From Pseudomonas_T sp032052615 (lineage in GTDB: Bacteria > Pseudomonadota > Gammaproteobacteria > Pseudomonadales > Pseudomonadaceae): 64,000 nt of DNA. Each line of letters begins with the position of its first letter. The stretch's first letter is position 1. Position numbers and translations under genes: made by a program. This document shows positions 47,262-55,793 of this stretch, in pieces. Where the stretch lies: assembly GCA_032052615.1 (NCBI GenBank), contig DAMBWF010000004.1, positions 248,001-312,000 of the forward strand. The letters are read 5' to 3'. The notes under the pieces are model-generated. The model was not told where the DNA came from and made no database searches. It saw only the letters and a program-made list of their open reading frames with translations.

Positions 47262-48485
47262 ATGTCGCAACGCTTGCAAGATATCGTGGAATTCTGGCGC
47301 TTCCTGGTGCACCGCTTCCTGGAGGATCGCGGCGCCCAGAGCGCCGCCGCGCTGACCTACACCACGCTGTTCGCCGTGGTGCCGACCATGACCCTGACCT
47401 TCGCCATGCTCTCGGCCATCCCGGCCTTCCAGGGGGTGGGCCTGGACATCCAGCACTTCATCTTCCGCAACTTCGTGCCCTCCAGCGGCGAGACGGTGCA
47501 GGAATACCTGTCGGCCTTCGTCGTCCAGGCGCGCCAATTGACCTGGGCCGGCGTGATCCTGCTGGCCGCCACCGCGTTCATGATGCTGGTGACCATCGAG
47601 AAGGCTTTCAACACCATCTGGCGGGTGCGCCAGGTGCGCCGTGGCGTGTCTAGTTTTCTCCTCTATTGGGCGATCCTCAGCCTGGGCCCGCTGTTGCTGG
47701 GCGCCGGTTTCGTCGCGAGCACCTACATCACCTCGTTGTCCCTGCTGTCCGGGCCTCATGCGCTGCTGGGGGCGCAGACACTGCTTGGTTACATGCCATT
47801 GCTGACCAGCGTGTCGGCCTTCACCCTGATCTACGCCTCGGTGCCCAATGCCCGGGTGCCGTTCAAGCATGCCCTGGCGGGAGGGCTGTTCACCGCCGTG
47901 CTGTTCGAGGCGGCCAAGGCCTCCTTCCACCTGTATGTCAGCCTGTTCCCGGGCTATCAGTTGATCTACGGCGCGTTCGCCACCGTGCCCCTGTTCCTGC
48001 TGTGGATCTACCTGTCTTGGCTGATCGTGCTGTTCGGCGCGGAACTGGTGTGCAACCTGGGCACATCGCCCCACTGGCGCCGTCAGGCCTTGCCTCGGCT
48101 GGTAGTGGCGCTGGGCATCCTGCGGGTCTTCCATGCCCGCCAGCAGAAAGGCTTGAGCGTGCGCCACCGGGATGTGCGGCGTGCCGGCTGGCTGTTGCCG
48201 GAGGATGAATGGCGGGAGGTGCTGGACTTTCTGGAGGCGCAGCGACTGGTCTGCCGCACCGGCGGCGATAGCTGGGTGCTGTGTCGCGATCTCAATCATT
48301 ACGGTTTGCACCAATTGCTATGCCACAGCCCCTGGCCGCTGCCCCGGGCACAGCACCTGCCGGCATCGCTGCAAGGGCTGAACGAGGGCTGGTACCCGGC
48401 CCTGCGCGAGGGATTGGAGCGCTTACAGGCGGAGCAGGCCCGCCTGTTGGATGGCAGCCTGGCGAGTTGGCTGAACCGGGAGTGA
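47262..48485 (+). CDS. YihY/BrkB-family inner-membrane protein
   Basis: The 407-residue protein has about six membrane helices in the first 280 residues and a soluble C-terminal region (about 280-400) with a winged-helix-like character. Family segments include SAAALTYTTLFAVVPTM near residues 27-43 and PNARVPFKHALAGGLFTAVLFEAAK near 197-221. It was once annotated as ribonuclease BN, but RNase activity belongs to another gene; the function is unclear. The start at 47262 fits the family; an upstream in-frame ATG at 47229 is less likely. Confidence 0.9.
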   Translation: MSQRLQDIVEFWRFLVHRFLEDRGAQSAAALTYTTLFAVVPTMTLTFAMLSAIPAFQGVGLDIQHFIFRNFVPSSGETVQEYLSAFVVQARQLTWAGVILLAATAFMMLVTIEKAFNTIWRVRQVRRGVSSFLLYWAILSLGPLLLGAGFVASTYITSLSLLSGPHALLGAQTLLGYMPLLTSVSAFTLIYASVPNARVPFKHALAGGLFTAVLFEAAKASFHLYVSLFPGYQLIYGAFATVPLFLLWIYLSWLIVLFGAELVCNLGTSPHWRRQALPRLVVALGILRVFHARQQKGLSVRHRDVRRAGWLLPEDEWREVLDFLEAQRLVCRTGGDSWVLCRDLNHYGLHQLLCHSPWPLPRAQHLPASLQGLNEGWYPALREGLERLQAEQARLLDGSLASWLNRE

Positions 48486-48637
48486 GTGACGAAAAAGGTC
48501 AGTTTGCGGCGTGGCGCCGCCGTGGGTTCCTCCAGGCTCACGGCGAACCGGGCCGGAAACCCTGGCACACTTCTGGCAAACCCCGAACAGCTTGCTGTCA
48601 CACTGCTATCAGTAGCGTCTGGCTGGGGATACGAACC

Positions 48638-48829
48638 ATGAGCACCATCAAGAAAGTCATTCACCTGCACGAGCGCGATCCGCGCGAGGCCCTCGAACGC
48701 CTGAACCGGATCACCGGACTCGAATTCGCCTATTGGCCGGAATCCCTGGTGCCGGTACCCGCCGAGGATGACACCGAAGGGCTTGATCGCCTGGCCGATA
48801 CCGGGACCGAGCCGACGGGAAAACGCTGA
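48638..48829 (+). CDS. Small conserved hypothetical protein, 63 residues
   Basis: Reads MSTIKKVIHLHERDPREAL and continues through ERLNRITGLEFAYWPESLV, ending in a charged tail. It has no membrane segment or signal. I do not recognise a named family, though short proteins starting with this pattern seem familiar from Pseudomonas. The ATG at 48638 follows GGGGAT. It lies 152 bases after the YihY gene and is closed by a strong terminator 16 bases downstream, which supports a real gene. Confidence 0.7.
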   Translation: MSTIKKVIHLHERDPREALERLNRITGLEFAYWPESLVPVPAEDDTEGLDRLADTGTEPTGKR

Positions 48830-48844
48830 CGGTCTCGCTGAATG

Positions 48845-48871
48845 AAAAAGCCCGCGCGATGCGGGCTTTTT
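48845..48871. terminator. Bidirectional rho-independent terminator
   Basis: AAAAAGCCCGC and GCGGGCTTTTT pair around a GCGAT loop, with T-runs on both strands. It ends the 63-residue gene from the left and the 130-residue gene from the right. Confidence 0.9.
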
Positions 48872-48880
48872 CGTGGGGCG

Positions 48881-49273
48881 TCAGGCCTGGGCGTGGCGAC
48901 TGTCGCCGCCGGGCTGCTCCACGGGCTGCATGAACAGCTCCTCGACGATCAGGCTGTGTATCTCTACGGCACTTTTCAGTCGCACCTGAACGTCCTCCAG
49001 CTTCAGCCGCACCGGCAGGCGGGCGACGCCGGAGAGCAAGATCTTGCCATGGGCGTTGAGCCGGCCATGATCCACCTGGACTTCGCGACGCCGGTCGCCC
49101 TCGCGGTAGTTGATGACCAGCGACACCGGGAGATCGGCGAGCCCGGGTACTTGCAGCCAGGCGGCCACGTTGAAGTCAGCCACCCGCCCATCCCGGGGCG
49201 TCATGATCGGCCGGGCCGCGTCGACGATACGCGCGGGTACCGGTCCGACCAGCTTGTCGTATGCAGTAGCCAT
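48881..49273 (-). CDS. Conserved hypothetical protein, 130 residues
   Basis: A soluble protein without a signal peptide: MATAYDKLVGPVPARIVDAA at the start, then WLQVPGLADLPVSLVINYRE, and a C-terminal MQPVEQPGGD tail. The central strand-rich part (HGRLNAHGKILLSGVARLPVRL) has the alternating pattern of a small beta-sheet domain. I do not recognise the family. It may be the counterpart of the hypothetical gene beside the PilZ protein gene in P. aeruginosa. The gene ends at a shared terminator. Confidence 0.7.
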   Translation of the reverse strand: MATAYDKLVGPVPARIVDAARPIMTPRDGRVADFNVAAWLQVPGLADLPVSLVINYREGDRRREVQVDHGRLNAHGKILLSGVARLPVRLKLEDVQVRLKSAVEIHSLIVEELFMQPVEQPGGDSRHAQA

Positions 49274-49382
49274 GCAGGTTCCAATGAAGGTGAGAAGACG
49301 AGGCGAGGATTATAAACAGACCGCCCCCGACGAACTGTGTCTTCTGGCCGACCGGATGTGATCCGGCTCGCAAAAGCCGGGT

Positions 49383-50810
49383 TCAGGCCAGCCGGAGCGG
49401 GTAGCGAACCACTTGGAGCGTTTCCAGGTTGGCCGCCGGCAGGGGCAGGTTCGCCTGGCTGCTCACGCTGGCCAATTGCAACCAGAGCGTCTCGCCCTCG
49501 GCGAATTGGCCTGCGAGCAGCCACAGGCCGTGGTGCCAGCCGACGCCGGGCGCCGGGGTGCTTTGCAGCACGGCCGGATGAGGGTGGGCGCCAGGGACGC
49601 GGCGGACCCAGACCGGTCGGGGCAACCCTTTGAGGTAGCGCAGCCCGAGGTGCAGGCCCTGGCCGTTGACGTGTCGCCAGCGCACCAGCGCCAGGGTCGG
49701 CGCGCCGCTGCCCGACGCTAGAAGGACTAATTGGCCCACGGGGGCCGAGTCGCCCTCGGTCGCGGCGCAGAGCAGGCGTGCCCCGCCGGAACTGGTGTCG
49801 AGCAGGCGCGCCGCGCGCGCCGCGTCCGCATCGCCGAGCAGGTGCGCCTGGATGGTAACCAACCCCGCGACCCATGAGCACTCCACTCCGTGTTCCGTTC
49901 GCGGATGGCGTCGCCGTGGGGGCCCGGACCAGTGAGGGCGTGCCCGCTCCAGCAAGGCCCGCTCCTCCTGGCTCTGGAGCGGCGCCGGCTCGTCCAGGGC
50001 CACTAGCAAGGCGCCGGGCTCGAACTGGAACAGGCCTGGCCGCGGCATGCCCCCCGCCGGCGTCGAGACCCGCGCGGGACGGCTCTGGCCCAGGTCGATC
50101 ACCCACGCGCCGTCAGCGTCGTCCTCCTCTTCCCAAGGTTGCAGACGCGCCAGGTGGGCCAGCGGCGCCAGCGCGCCGAACAGGCGCGGAGCCTCGCATT
50201 CGGTCAGGTGAAAAGGGCTGCTCAGGGCGAACAGCAGGATCTGCTGGTACACACCGCGCACGCTGTCCGCCGGGGTCGGGACGAAGGCCGCCGCGATCGG
50301 CTCGTCGAGGCAGTCCTGGCGTTCGGCCAGGGCATACAACTGGTGGGCGTCCCGCCACAGGGTGGGCGGCGGCTCCTGATAGCACTGGTAATGGCGCAGC
50401 AACGCCTGCACGACGAACTGCTCGGCGAGGTACAGGCACCAGACCAGGTGCGGCCGCGTGGCGTGCCGGCTGTCCATGATCTGCAGTAGCAGGCGTTTGA
50501 AGCCGCGGGCGAGCTCCTCGCAGACCTGCAGGAGCGCCACGGGGCGCGCGCCGCCACTGGGCTGGTCTTGGCTGTAGTGGCGGAATTCCTCGCTGAGGCT
50601 TTGCAGCGCGCGCTGCCTTTCGAGTAAGGTCTGCTCGCTGCGATTGAGCCGGCGCAGCAGGTTCAGCACGCGCTGCAGCGCGACCTCCCAGGGCAAGCGG
50701 CGGGCGTCGGCGAGCGTCTCGGCGAGCCGAAGCAGGACCGTCGGGTCCTCCGCTTGGAGTTCGGGTACGTCCAGGACGAGGGGCTCCGGCATCACGACCA
50801 CTTCGCGCAT
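49383..50810 (-). CDS. PilZ-domain protein with long N-terminal helical region
   Basis: The 475-residue protein has a mostly helical, possibly coiled N-terminal part (about 25-215) and a C-terminal PilZ domain. The cyclic di-GMP motifs are intact: R300-RHP-R304 (RxxxR) and D338-TSSG-G343 (DxSxxG), so it should bind the second messenger. The N-terminal role is not recognised. The frame stays open well beyond, to 51563, but that part is antisense to the thioredoxin-like and acylphosphatase genes, so I chose the ATG at 50810 (MREVVVMPEP); an ATG six codons later is equally possible. Divergent from the TlpA-like gene by 15 bases. Confidence 0.82.
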   Translation of the reverse strand: MREVVVMPEPLVLDVPELQAEDPTVLLRLAETLADARRLPWEVALQRVLNLLRRLNRSEQTLLERQRALQSLSEEFRHYSQDQPSGGARPVALLQVCEELARGFKRLLLQIMDSRHATRPHLVWCLYLAEQFVVQALLRHYQCYQEPPPTLWRDAHQLYALAERQDCLDEPIAAAFVPTPADSVRGVYQQILLFALSSPFHLTECEAPRLFGALAPLAHLARLQPWEEEDDADGAWVIDLGQSRPARVSTPAGGMPRPGLFQFEPGALLVALDEPAPLQSQEERALLERARPHWSGPPRRRHPRTEHGVECSWVAGLVTIQAHLLGDADAARAARLLDTSSGGARLLCAATEGDSAPVGQLVLLASGSGAPTLALVRWRHVNGQGLHLGLRYLKGLPRPVWVRRVPGAHPHPAVLQSTPAPGVGWHHGLWLLAGQFAEGETLWLQLASVSSQANLPLPAANLETLQVVRYPLRLA

Positions 50811-50825
50811 ACGAGGAACGAGGGC

Positions 50826-51305
50826 ATGGCGATCCGGCTCCAGTCGGTCTTGGCGGCTTTCATCATGGGGGCGGGGCTGCTCGTGGGCGGCTGCGCGGAC
50901 GACGCGGGCGTCGACCAGCATGGGCGAAAGGTACCGGCTGAGCGGCTTGAAGGCCAGTGGCTGGTGATCAATTACTGGGCGGGCTGGTGCGGCCCCTGCC
51001 GCAGCGAAATCCCTCAACTCAATGCCTTCGCCGAGAGCCAGGCGGGCCAGGGCGTGGAAGTCTTCGGCGTGAACTACGACCATCTCCAGGGCCCGCAACT
51101 GGCGGCGGCCGCCGAGCAACTGGGTATCCGTTTCACCGTGCTCGCCCAAGATCCGGCCGCGCGCTTCGACTTGCCCCGCAGCGAGATGCTGCCGGTGACC
51201 TATGTGATCGATGCCCAAGGGCGGTTGCGGGAGCGGCTGTTGGGCGAACAGACCGCCGCCGGCTTGGCCGCCGCGCTGGCGGCGTTGCGGCAGGAACAAG
51301 GATGA
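50826..51305 (+). CDS. TlpA/ResA-like thioredoxin-fold lipoprotein
   Basis: A 159-residue lipoprotein with lipobox LVGGC (Cys23) and a thioredoxin fold: active site W54-C55-GP-C58 in WAGWCGPCRSEIPQLNAF, and a cis-proline in MLPVTYVID near 125. It probably acts as an envelope disulfide reductase or oxidase; the partner is unknown. The ATG at 50826 was chosen because it begins the signal peptide. Its stop overlaps the acylphosphatase start (ATGA), so the two are coupled. Confidence 0.9.
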   Translation: MAIRLQSVLAAFIMGAGLLVGGCADDAGVDQHGRKVPAERLEGQWLVINYWAGWCGPCRSEIPQLNAFAESQAGQGVEVFGVNYDHLQGPQLAAAAEQLGIRFTVLAQDPAARFDLPRSEMLPVTYVIDAQGRLRERLLGEQTAAGLAAALAALRQEQG

Positions 51306-51580
51306 TGGCGCGGATCGCCCTTCATGGCTTCGTCGACGGGAAGGTACAGGGAGTGGGTTTCCGGCAGGGGACTTGGCGCGAGGCCGGACGCCTGGGGCTG
51401 GCCGGCTGGGTTCGCAACCGGGACGACGGCCGGGTGGAGACCTGGATCGAAGGCGAGGGCGCCGCCGTGGATCGCCTGGTCGATTGGCTGGCCGACGGTC
51501 CGCCCGGGGCGGCGGTGACCGAAGTCCGGCTGGAACCTTGCCCGCCCGAGGGGCTACGGGCATTCGTCATCCGCCGCTGA
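51302..51580 (+). CDS. Acylphosphatase
   Basis: A 92-residue acylphosphatase (hydrolyses acyl phosphates such as carbamoyl phosphate or acetyl phosphate in vitro). The phosphate-binding GKVQGVGFRQGTWREA (residues about 13-28) contains the catalytic arginine, and the catalytic asparagine is in GWVRNRDDGRVE near residue 40. The start overlaps the TlpA-like stop by four bases. The gene converges with a lipoprotein gene 14 bases away. Confidence 0.95.
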   Translation: MMARIALHGFVDGKVQGVGFRQGTWREAGRLGLAGWVRNRDDGRVETWIEGEGAAVDRLVDWLADGPPGAAVTEVRLEPCPPEGLRAFVIRR

Positions 51581-51594
51581 GCGCGGCGGACACT

Positions 51595-52545
51595 TCAATC
51601 GCGACCGGGGTCGGCGGCCAGGCGGCCGGCCTCCTTGCGCAGGGCATGGAGGAATTGCTGCTGCAATTCCGGGTCGTTGCGGGTCAGCTCGATCAAGCTC
51701 TGTTCCAGCTCGCTGGCCTCTTCTTCCAGGCCGAGTTCGGACAGGCGCTTGACCCGATGCACCCATTGCGAGACGTCGTCTCCTTCCAGGTCGTCGAAGA
51801 TCAACCCATGGGCTTCGGTCAGCTTGCCGCGCAGCGTGGGGCTGACGGCCAGCGAGGCCTCGGCGCGGGTTTCGTCCTGAGGGTCCTCGACGCTCAGCGC
51901 CAGGGTGCGTAATCGGCTCACGTCCTGTTCGGCGAAGGGGCCGTCGAGCAGGTTCAGGCTCAGGACGCCCTGGCGATCCGTGAGTAATTCATAGGCTTGG
52001 TTTCCCGCCTTGACCGTCACCGGACGCTCCGCCCACGGCAGGCTGGAGTATTCCATGCGCTTGTCGAGCTGCTTTTCTTGCAGGTCCGCCAGGTTTTGCT
52101 GGGAGCGCCCGTTCGACTCGACGTTCATGAAGGGGTTGAGCCCGGCGAAGCCGTAGTTGATCCAGCCCTTGGTGACGCTGTCCGGCAGGCTGCCGAGCAG
52201 CACCACGTTGAGCGCGTTGGCCCCCACTCCCGCGACCACCGCCACCGCGCCAAGGGGAATCTCATACAGTTCCCGCCAGGGCTGGTAGGGGGTGTAGCGG
52301 TCATAGCGGCGAGTGACCTCGAAGTCGGTGACTTCGAAGGTTTTCTGCTCGTTGATCCGCACCCGCCGTTGCGGCAGTTCGAGGACCCGCGGTTCGCCCA
52401 CCTCGATTTGCAGGCTGTGGCCGAGCAGCTTGCGTTCGGTGCGCTCTTCGTGCTCGCTGCGCTGCGGCAAGTGGTTGGCGCAGCCGCAGAGCGCGGCGGC
52501 ACCCAAGGCCGCCCCGACGAGGCGGAGGAAGCTTCGCGTGAACAT
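51595..52545 (-). CDS. Lipoprotein of unknown function, 316 residues
   Basis: The signal peptide MFTRSFLRLVGAALGAAALCGC ends in a lipobox at Cys22. The body includes a charged segment (RSEHEERTERKL), a hydrophobic stretch (IPLGAVAVVAGVGANALNVVLL, near residues 96-117) that may be membrane-associated, and a helical acidic C-terminal region (ELGLEEEASELEQSLIEL). No named domain is recognised. It is 10 bases downstream of proS on the same strand, so it is probably co-transcribed with it, as I recall for P. aeruginosa. Confidence 0.8.
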   Translation of the reverse strand: MFTRSFLRLVGAALGAAALCGCANHLPQRSEHEERTERKLLGHSLQIEVGEPRVLELPQRRVRINEQKTFEVTDFEVTRRYDRYTPYQPWRELYEIPLGAVAVVAGVGANALNVVLLGSLPDSVTKGWINYGFAGLNPFMNVESNGRSQQNLADLQEKQLDKRMEYSSLPWAERPVTVKAGNQAYELLTDRQGVLSLNLLDGPFAEQDVSRLRTLALSVEDPQDETRAEASLAVSPTLRGKLTEAHGLIFDDLEGDDVSQWVHRVKRLSELGLEEEASELEQSLIELTRNDPELQQQFLHALRKEAGRLAADPGRD

Positions 52546-52555
52546 GTCGGTCGGC

Positions 52556-54271
52556 TCAACGCCCCCTGCGTGCGGCGAGGAAGGCCAGGATATCGGCCAT
52601 CGGCACGGACTGGGGCTCGGCGTCGCGGCGGTGCTTGTATTCCAGTTGACCCTCGGCCAGGCCGCGATCGCTGACCACGATGCGGTGCGGAATGCCGATC
52701 AGTTCCATGTCGGCGAACTTGATCCCCGGGCTGGTCTTCTTGTCGCGATCGTCCAGCAGTACGTCGTAGCCCGCGCCGGTCAGCTCGGCATACAACGCAT
52801 CGGTGGCCTCGCGCACCGCGTCGGTCTCGTAGCGCAGCGGCACCAGGGCGACTTGGAAGGGCGCCAGGGCTTCCGGCCAAATGATGCCGCGCTCGTCGTG
52901 GTTCTGCTCGATGGCGGCCGCCACCACGCGGGACACGCCAATGCCGTAGCAGCCCATGGTCAGGGTCACCGGCTTGCCCTGCTCGCCGAGGACGCTGAGG
53001 TTCATCGCCTCGCTGTACTTGGTGCCGAGCTGGAAGATATGCCCGACTTCGATACCGCGGCGGATCAGCAGGGTGCCCTTGCCGTCAGGGCTGGGGTCGC
53101 CGGCGACCACGTTGCGCAGGTCGGCGGTTTCGGGCAGCGGCAGGTCGCGTTCCCAGTTCACGCCGAGGTAGTGCTTGTCGTCGATATTGGCGCCGACGGC
53201 GAAATCGCTCATGAAGGCCACCGAGCGGTCGATCACGCAGGGCAGGGGCATGTTCAGCGGGCCCAGGGAGCCGGCGCCGGCACCGATGGCCTGGCGCAGT
53301 TCGGCCTCGCTGGCGAATACCAGCGGGCTGGCGACCTGGGGCAGGTTGCCGGCCTTGATCTCGTTCAACTCGTGGTCGCCGCGCACCACCAGAGCGACCA
53401 GTTGGCCCGCTTCGCTGCCATGCACCACCAGGGTCTTCACGGTTTTCTCGATGGGCACGCCGAACTTCTCCACCAGGTCGGCGATGGTCTTGGTGTCGGG
53501 CGTGTCCACCAGGCGCAGTGCCTCGGTGGGGGCGGCGCGCTGGGTTTCCCGGGGAATGGCCTCGGCCTTCTCGATGTTGGCCGCGTAGTCGGAGGCGTCG
53601 CTGAATACGATGTCGTCCTCGCCGGACTGGGCGAGCACGTGGAATTCATGGGAGCCGTTGCCGCCGATGGAGCCGTTGTCCGCCTGCACCGGACGGAAGT
53701 CCAGGCCGAGCCGGCTGAAGATCCGGCTATAGGCGCCGTACATGTCGTCGTAGGTCTTCTGCAGCGATTCCTGGCTCAGGTGGAAGGAGTAGGCGTCCTT
53801 CATGATGAACTCGCGGCCACGCATCAGGCCGAAGCGCGGGCGGATCTCGTCGCGGAACTTGGTTTGAATCTGGTACAGGTTGAGCGGCAGTTGCTTGTAG
53901 CTGTTCAGCTCGTTGCGTGCCAGATCGGTGATCACTTCCTCGTGGGTCGGGCCGACGCAGAACTCGCGGTCATGGCGATCCTTCAGACGCAGCAGCTCGG
54001 GCCCATACTGCACCCAGCGACCCGACTCCTGCCACAGCTCGGCGGGCTGGATGGCCGGCATCAGTACTTCGAGGGCGCCGACGGCGTTCATTTCCTCGCG
54101 GACGATCGCTTCTACCTTGCGCAGCGAGCGCAGCCCCAGCGGCAGCCACGTGTAGAGTCCCGAGGCGAGCTTGCGGATCATCCCGGCGCGCAGCAGCAAT
54201 TGATGGCTGATGACCACGGCATCGGAGGGCGTTTCTTTGAGGGTGGAAAGCAGATACTGGCTGGTGCGCAT
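52556..54271 (-). CDS. proS: Prolyl-tRNA synthetase (ProS), bacterial type
   Basis: Charges tRNA-Pro. The start at 54271 gives MRTSQYLLSTLKETPSD and 571 residues, the usual bacterial length; the frame extends further upstream into repeats and was trimmed. Class II motif 2 (RFGLMRGREFIMKDAYSFH, about 140-158) and motif 3 (GCYGIGVSRVVAAAIEQ, near 441-457) are present. The INS/YbaK editing domain lies between, about 225-400. It precedes the lipoprotein gene. Confidence 0.97.
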   Translation of the reverse strand: MRTSQYLLSTLKETPSDAVVISHQLLLRAGMIRKLASGLYTWLPLGLRSLRKVEAIVREEMNAVGALEVLMPAIQPAELWQESGRWVQYGPELLRLKDRHDREFCVGPTHEEVITDLARNELNSYKQLPLNLYQIQTKFRDEIRPRFGLMRGREFIMKDAYSFHLSQESLQKTYDDMYGAYSRIFSRLGLDFRPVQADNGSIGGNGSHEFHVLAQSGEDDIVFSDASDYAANIEKAEAIPRETQRAAPTEALRLVDTPDTKTIADLVEKFGVPIEKTVKTLVVHGSEAGQLVALVVRGDHELNEIKAGNLPQVASPLVFASEAELRQAIGAGAGSLGPLNMPLPCVIDRSVAFMSDFAVGANIDDKHYLGVNWERDLPLPETADLRNVVAGDPSPDGKGTLLIRRGIEVGHIFQLGTKYSEAMNLSVLGEQGKPVTLTMGCYGIGVSRVVAAAIEQNHDERGIIWPEALAPFQVALVPLRYETDAVREATDALYAELTGAGYDVLLDDRDKKTSPGIKFADMELIGIPHRIVVSDRGLAEGQLEYKHRRDAEPQSVPMADILAFLAARRGR

Positions 54272-54389
54272 TGGGAGCCCGTCAATGTCGGTTGCGAGGA
54301 AACGTGGCTGGGCATTGTACGGCGGCCATCCAGTCGCGTACAGAATCGGTGGCGCGCGGCGGTCGGCGCTGGCGAGGCGTCGGTAGGCG

Positions 54390-54413
54390 GGTGCCGGTGC
54401 CGGTGCCGGTGCC
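54390..54413. repeat. Hexanucleotide repeat (GGTGCC)4 upstream of proS
   Basis: Four perfect copies of GGTGCC lie 120-142 bases before the proS start codon, in the region that should hold its promoter or leader. Confidence 0.9.
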
Positions 54414-54479
54414 ATCGGCTTCGAACAGATGCCGACGGCGTGCAGCGGGGCGGTGGGCGCCGATGCAGTCTCCGTAATG

Positions 54480-54504
54480 AAAAAGCCCGGCACAGGCCGG
54501 GCTT
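54480..54504 (-). terminator. Rho-independent terminator of oprD
   Basis: On the minus strand AAGCCCGGC and GCCGGGCTT pair around CTGT and are followed by a T-run. It lies 24-48 bases past the oprD stop. Confidence 0.85.
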
Positions 54505-54527
54505 CTTGGGGTTCCCGCGTACTGGAG

Positions 54528-55793
54528 TTACAGGATTTCCAGCGGGTACTCGACGATCACGCGCAGGTCGTTCACGTCGCCGGTGTAGGCGCTGTCGGCA
54601 CGGTAGATCGAGTTGCGCACGCGGAAGGACAGGTCTTTGGCCGGACCGTCCTGCAGGACGTACTTGGCTTCGATGTTCAGCTCGTGTTCCTTGGCGTTGT
54701 CGGTTGTCGCGGTGCTGATGTTGTCACCCCGCACGTAGCGGGTCATGAAGCTTAGCCCCGGAATGCCGTAGGAGGCCATGTTGATGTCGTAGCGGGCCTG
54801 CCAGGAACGCTCGTCCTTGCCGTTGAAGTCGGAGTACTGCACGGAGTTGGCCACGAAGACGGTACCGCCGCCGTCGATGCCGTACAGGTAACCGGTGTCG
54901 CCGGTGGAACGCTGGTGGGCGATGGTGAACTTGTGGGCGCCGACGCTATAAGCGGCCGCCAGGCTCCAGAAGCGGTTGTCGAGTTCGCCGCCGAGCTTCT
55001 TGCCGTCGTCGTCGCTGTTATAGAAGTTGAAGTCGAAGTTCAGCGCTTGCTTGTCGGAGAGCGGCTGGTTGTAGTTCAGGTTGACGTATTGCTTCTTCCA
55101 GTAGTCTTCGACATCGGATGCATGGACGGCGGCGCTGACGTTCTCGTTGAACGCATAGGTGGCGCCGACGATATTGGCGGACTTCATGCGGAAGTCGTCG
55201 TGGGCGGTCTGAATCTGGCTGCTCATGCCACTGAAGTGACCGGCGATGAGCTCGAGGCCTTCGATCTCGTTGCTGGTGATCAGGGTGCCGGTGGCGACTT
55301 CGGGCAGGATGCGGCTGTCATCGGTGGCGAAGACCGGAGAGGCAACGAACTGGTTACCGTATTTCAGCACGGTATTGGAGAAGCGGAGCTTGACCGCGCC
55401 GCCCAGTTCGGTCTGGGTGTCCTGGGCCGAGCCGTCGCTGTCCTGGGCGAACAGGCCGTTGCCGAAGCGGCCTTTGCCGCTGTCCAGCTTGACACTGGTC
55501 AGGCTGTGGGCGTCCACGCCGAAACCGACGGTGCCTTGGGTGAAACCGGACTCGAACAGGGCGCGGATGCCCAGGCCGGTTTCTTCGCGATAACCGTTGG
55601 TCTTGCCGGTAACCGCATTGGTATTGGTACCACCATTGCGGAAGTCACGGTTCATATAAAGGATGCGGTTCAGAACGGTGAAGCTGCTGTCTTCGACGAA
55701 GCCTTTGGAATCGGCTTGGCTGGCAGCGACAGCCATTTGCGAGGTACCCGCCGCTACAGCGAGGGCAATAGTGCTCCACTTCATGACTTGCAT
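54528..55793 (-). CDS. oprD: OprD-family outer-membrane porin
   Basis: OprD-family porins are substrate-selective 18-stranded barrels for basic amino acids, small peptides or aromatic acids. The protein has 421 residues and a signal peptide (MQVMKWSTIALAVAAGTSQMAVA). FVEDSSFTVLNRILYMNRDF near residues 32-51 and a GYREETGLGIRALFESGFTQGTVG-like region near 68-91 are hallmarks. The C-terminal tail ends VEYPLEIL without a terminal aromatic, which is common in OprD relatives. The RBS AAGGAGC is strong. The exact OprD/OpdX subtype is not determined. Confidence 0.9.
   Translation of the reverse strand: MQVMKWSTIALAVAAGTSQMAVAASQADSKGFVEDSSFTVLNRILYMNRDFRNGGTNTNAVTGKTNGYREETGLGIRALFESGFTQGTVGFGVDAHSLTSVKLDSGKGRFGNGLFAQDSDGSAQDTQTELGGAVKLRFSNTVLKYGNQFVASPVFATDDSRILPEVATGTLITSNEIEGLELIAGHFSGMSSQIQTAHDDFRMKSANIVGATYAFNENVSAAVHASDVEDYWKKQYVNLNYNQPLSDKQALNFDFNFYNSDDDGKKLGGELDNRFWSLAAAYSVGAHKFTIAHQRSTGDTGYLYGIDGGGTVFVANSVQYSDFNGKDERSWQARYDINMASYGIPGLSFMTRYVRGDNISTATTDNAKEHELNIEAKYVLQDGPAKDLSFRVRNSIYRADSAYTGDVNDLRVIVEYPLEIL

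Noticed and set aside
50811..51563. N-terminal extension of the PilZ protein frame
   Set aside because: It would be antisense to the TlpA-like lipoprotein and acylphosphatase genes, both with intact active sites, and is arginine/proline-rich without a domain.
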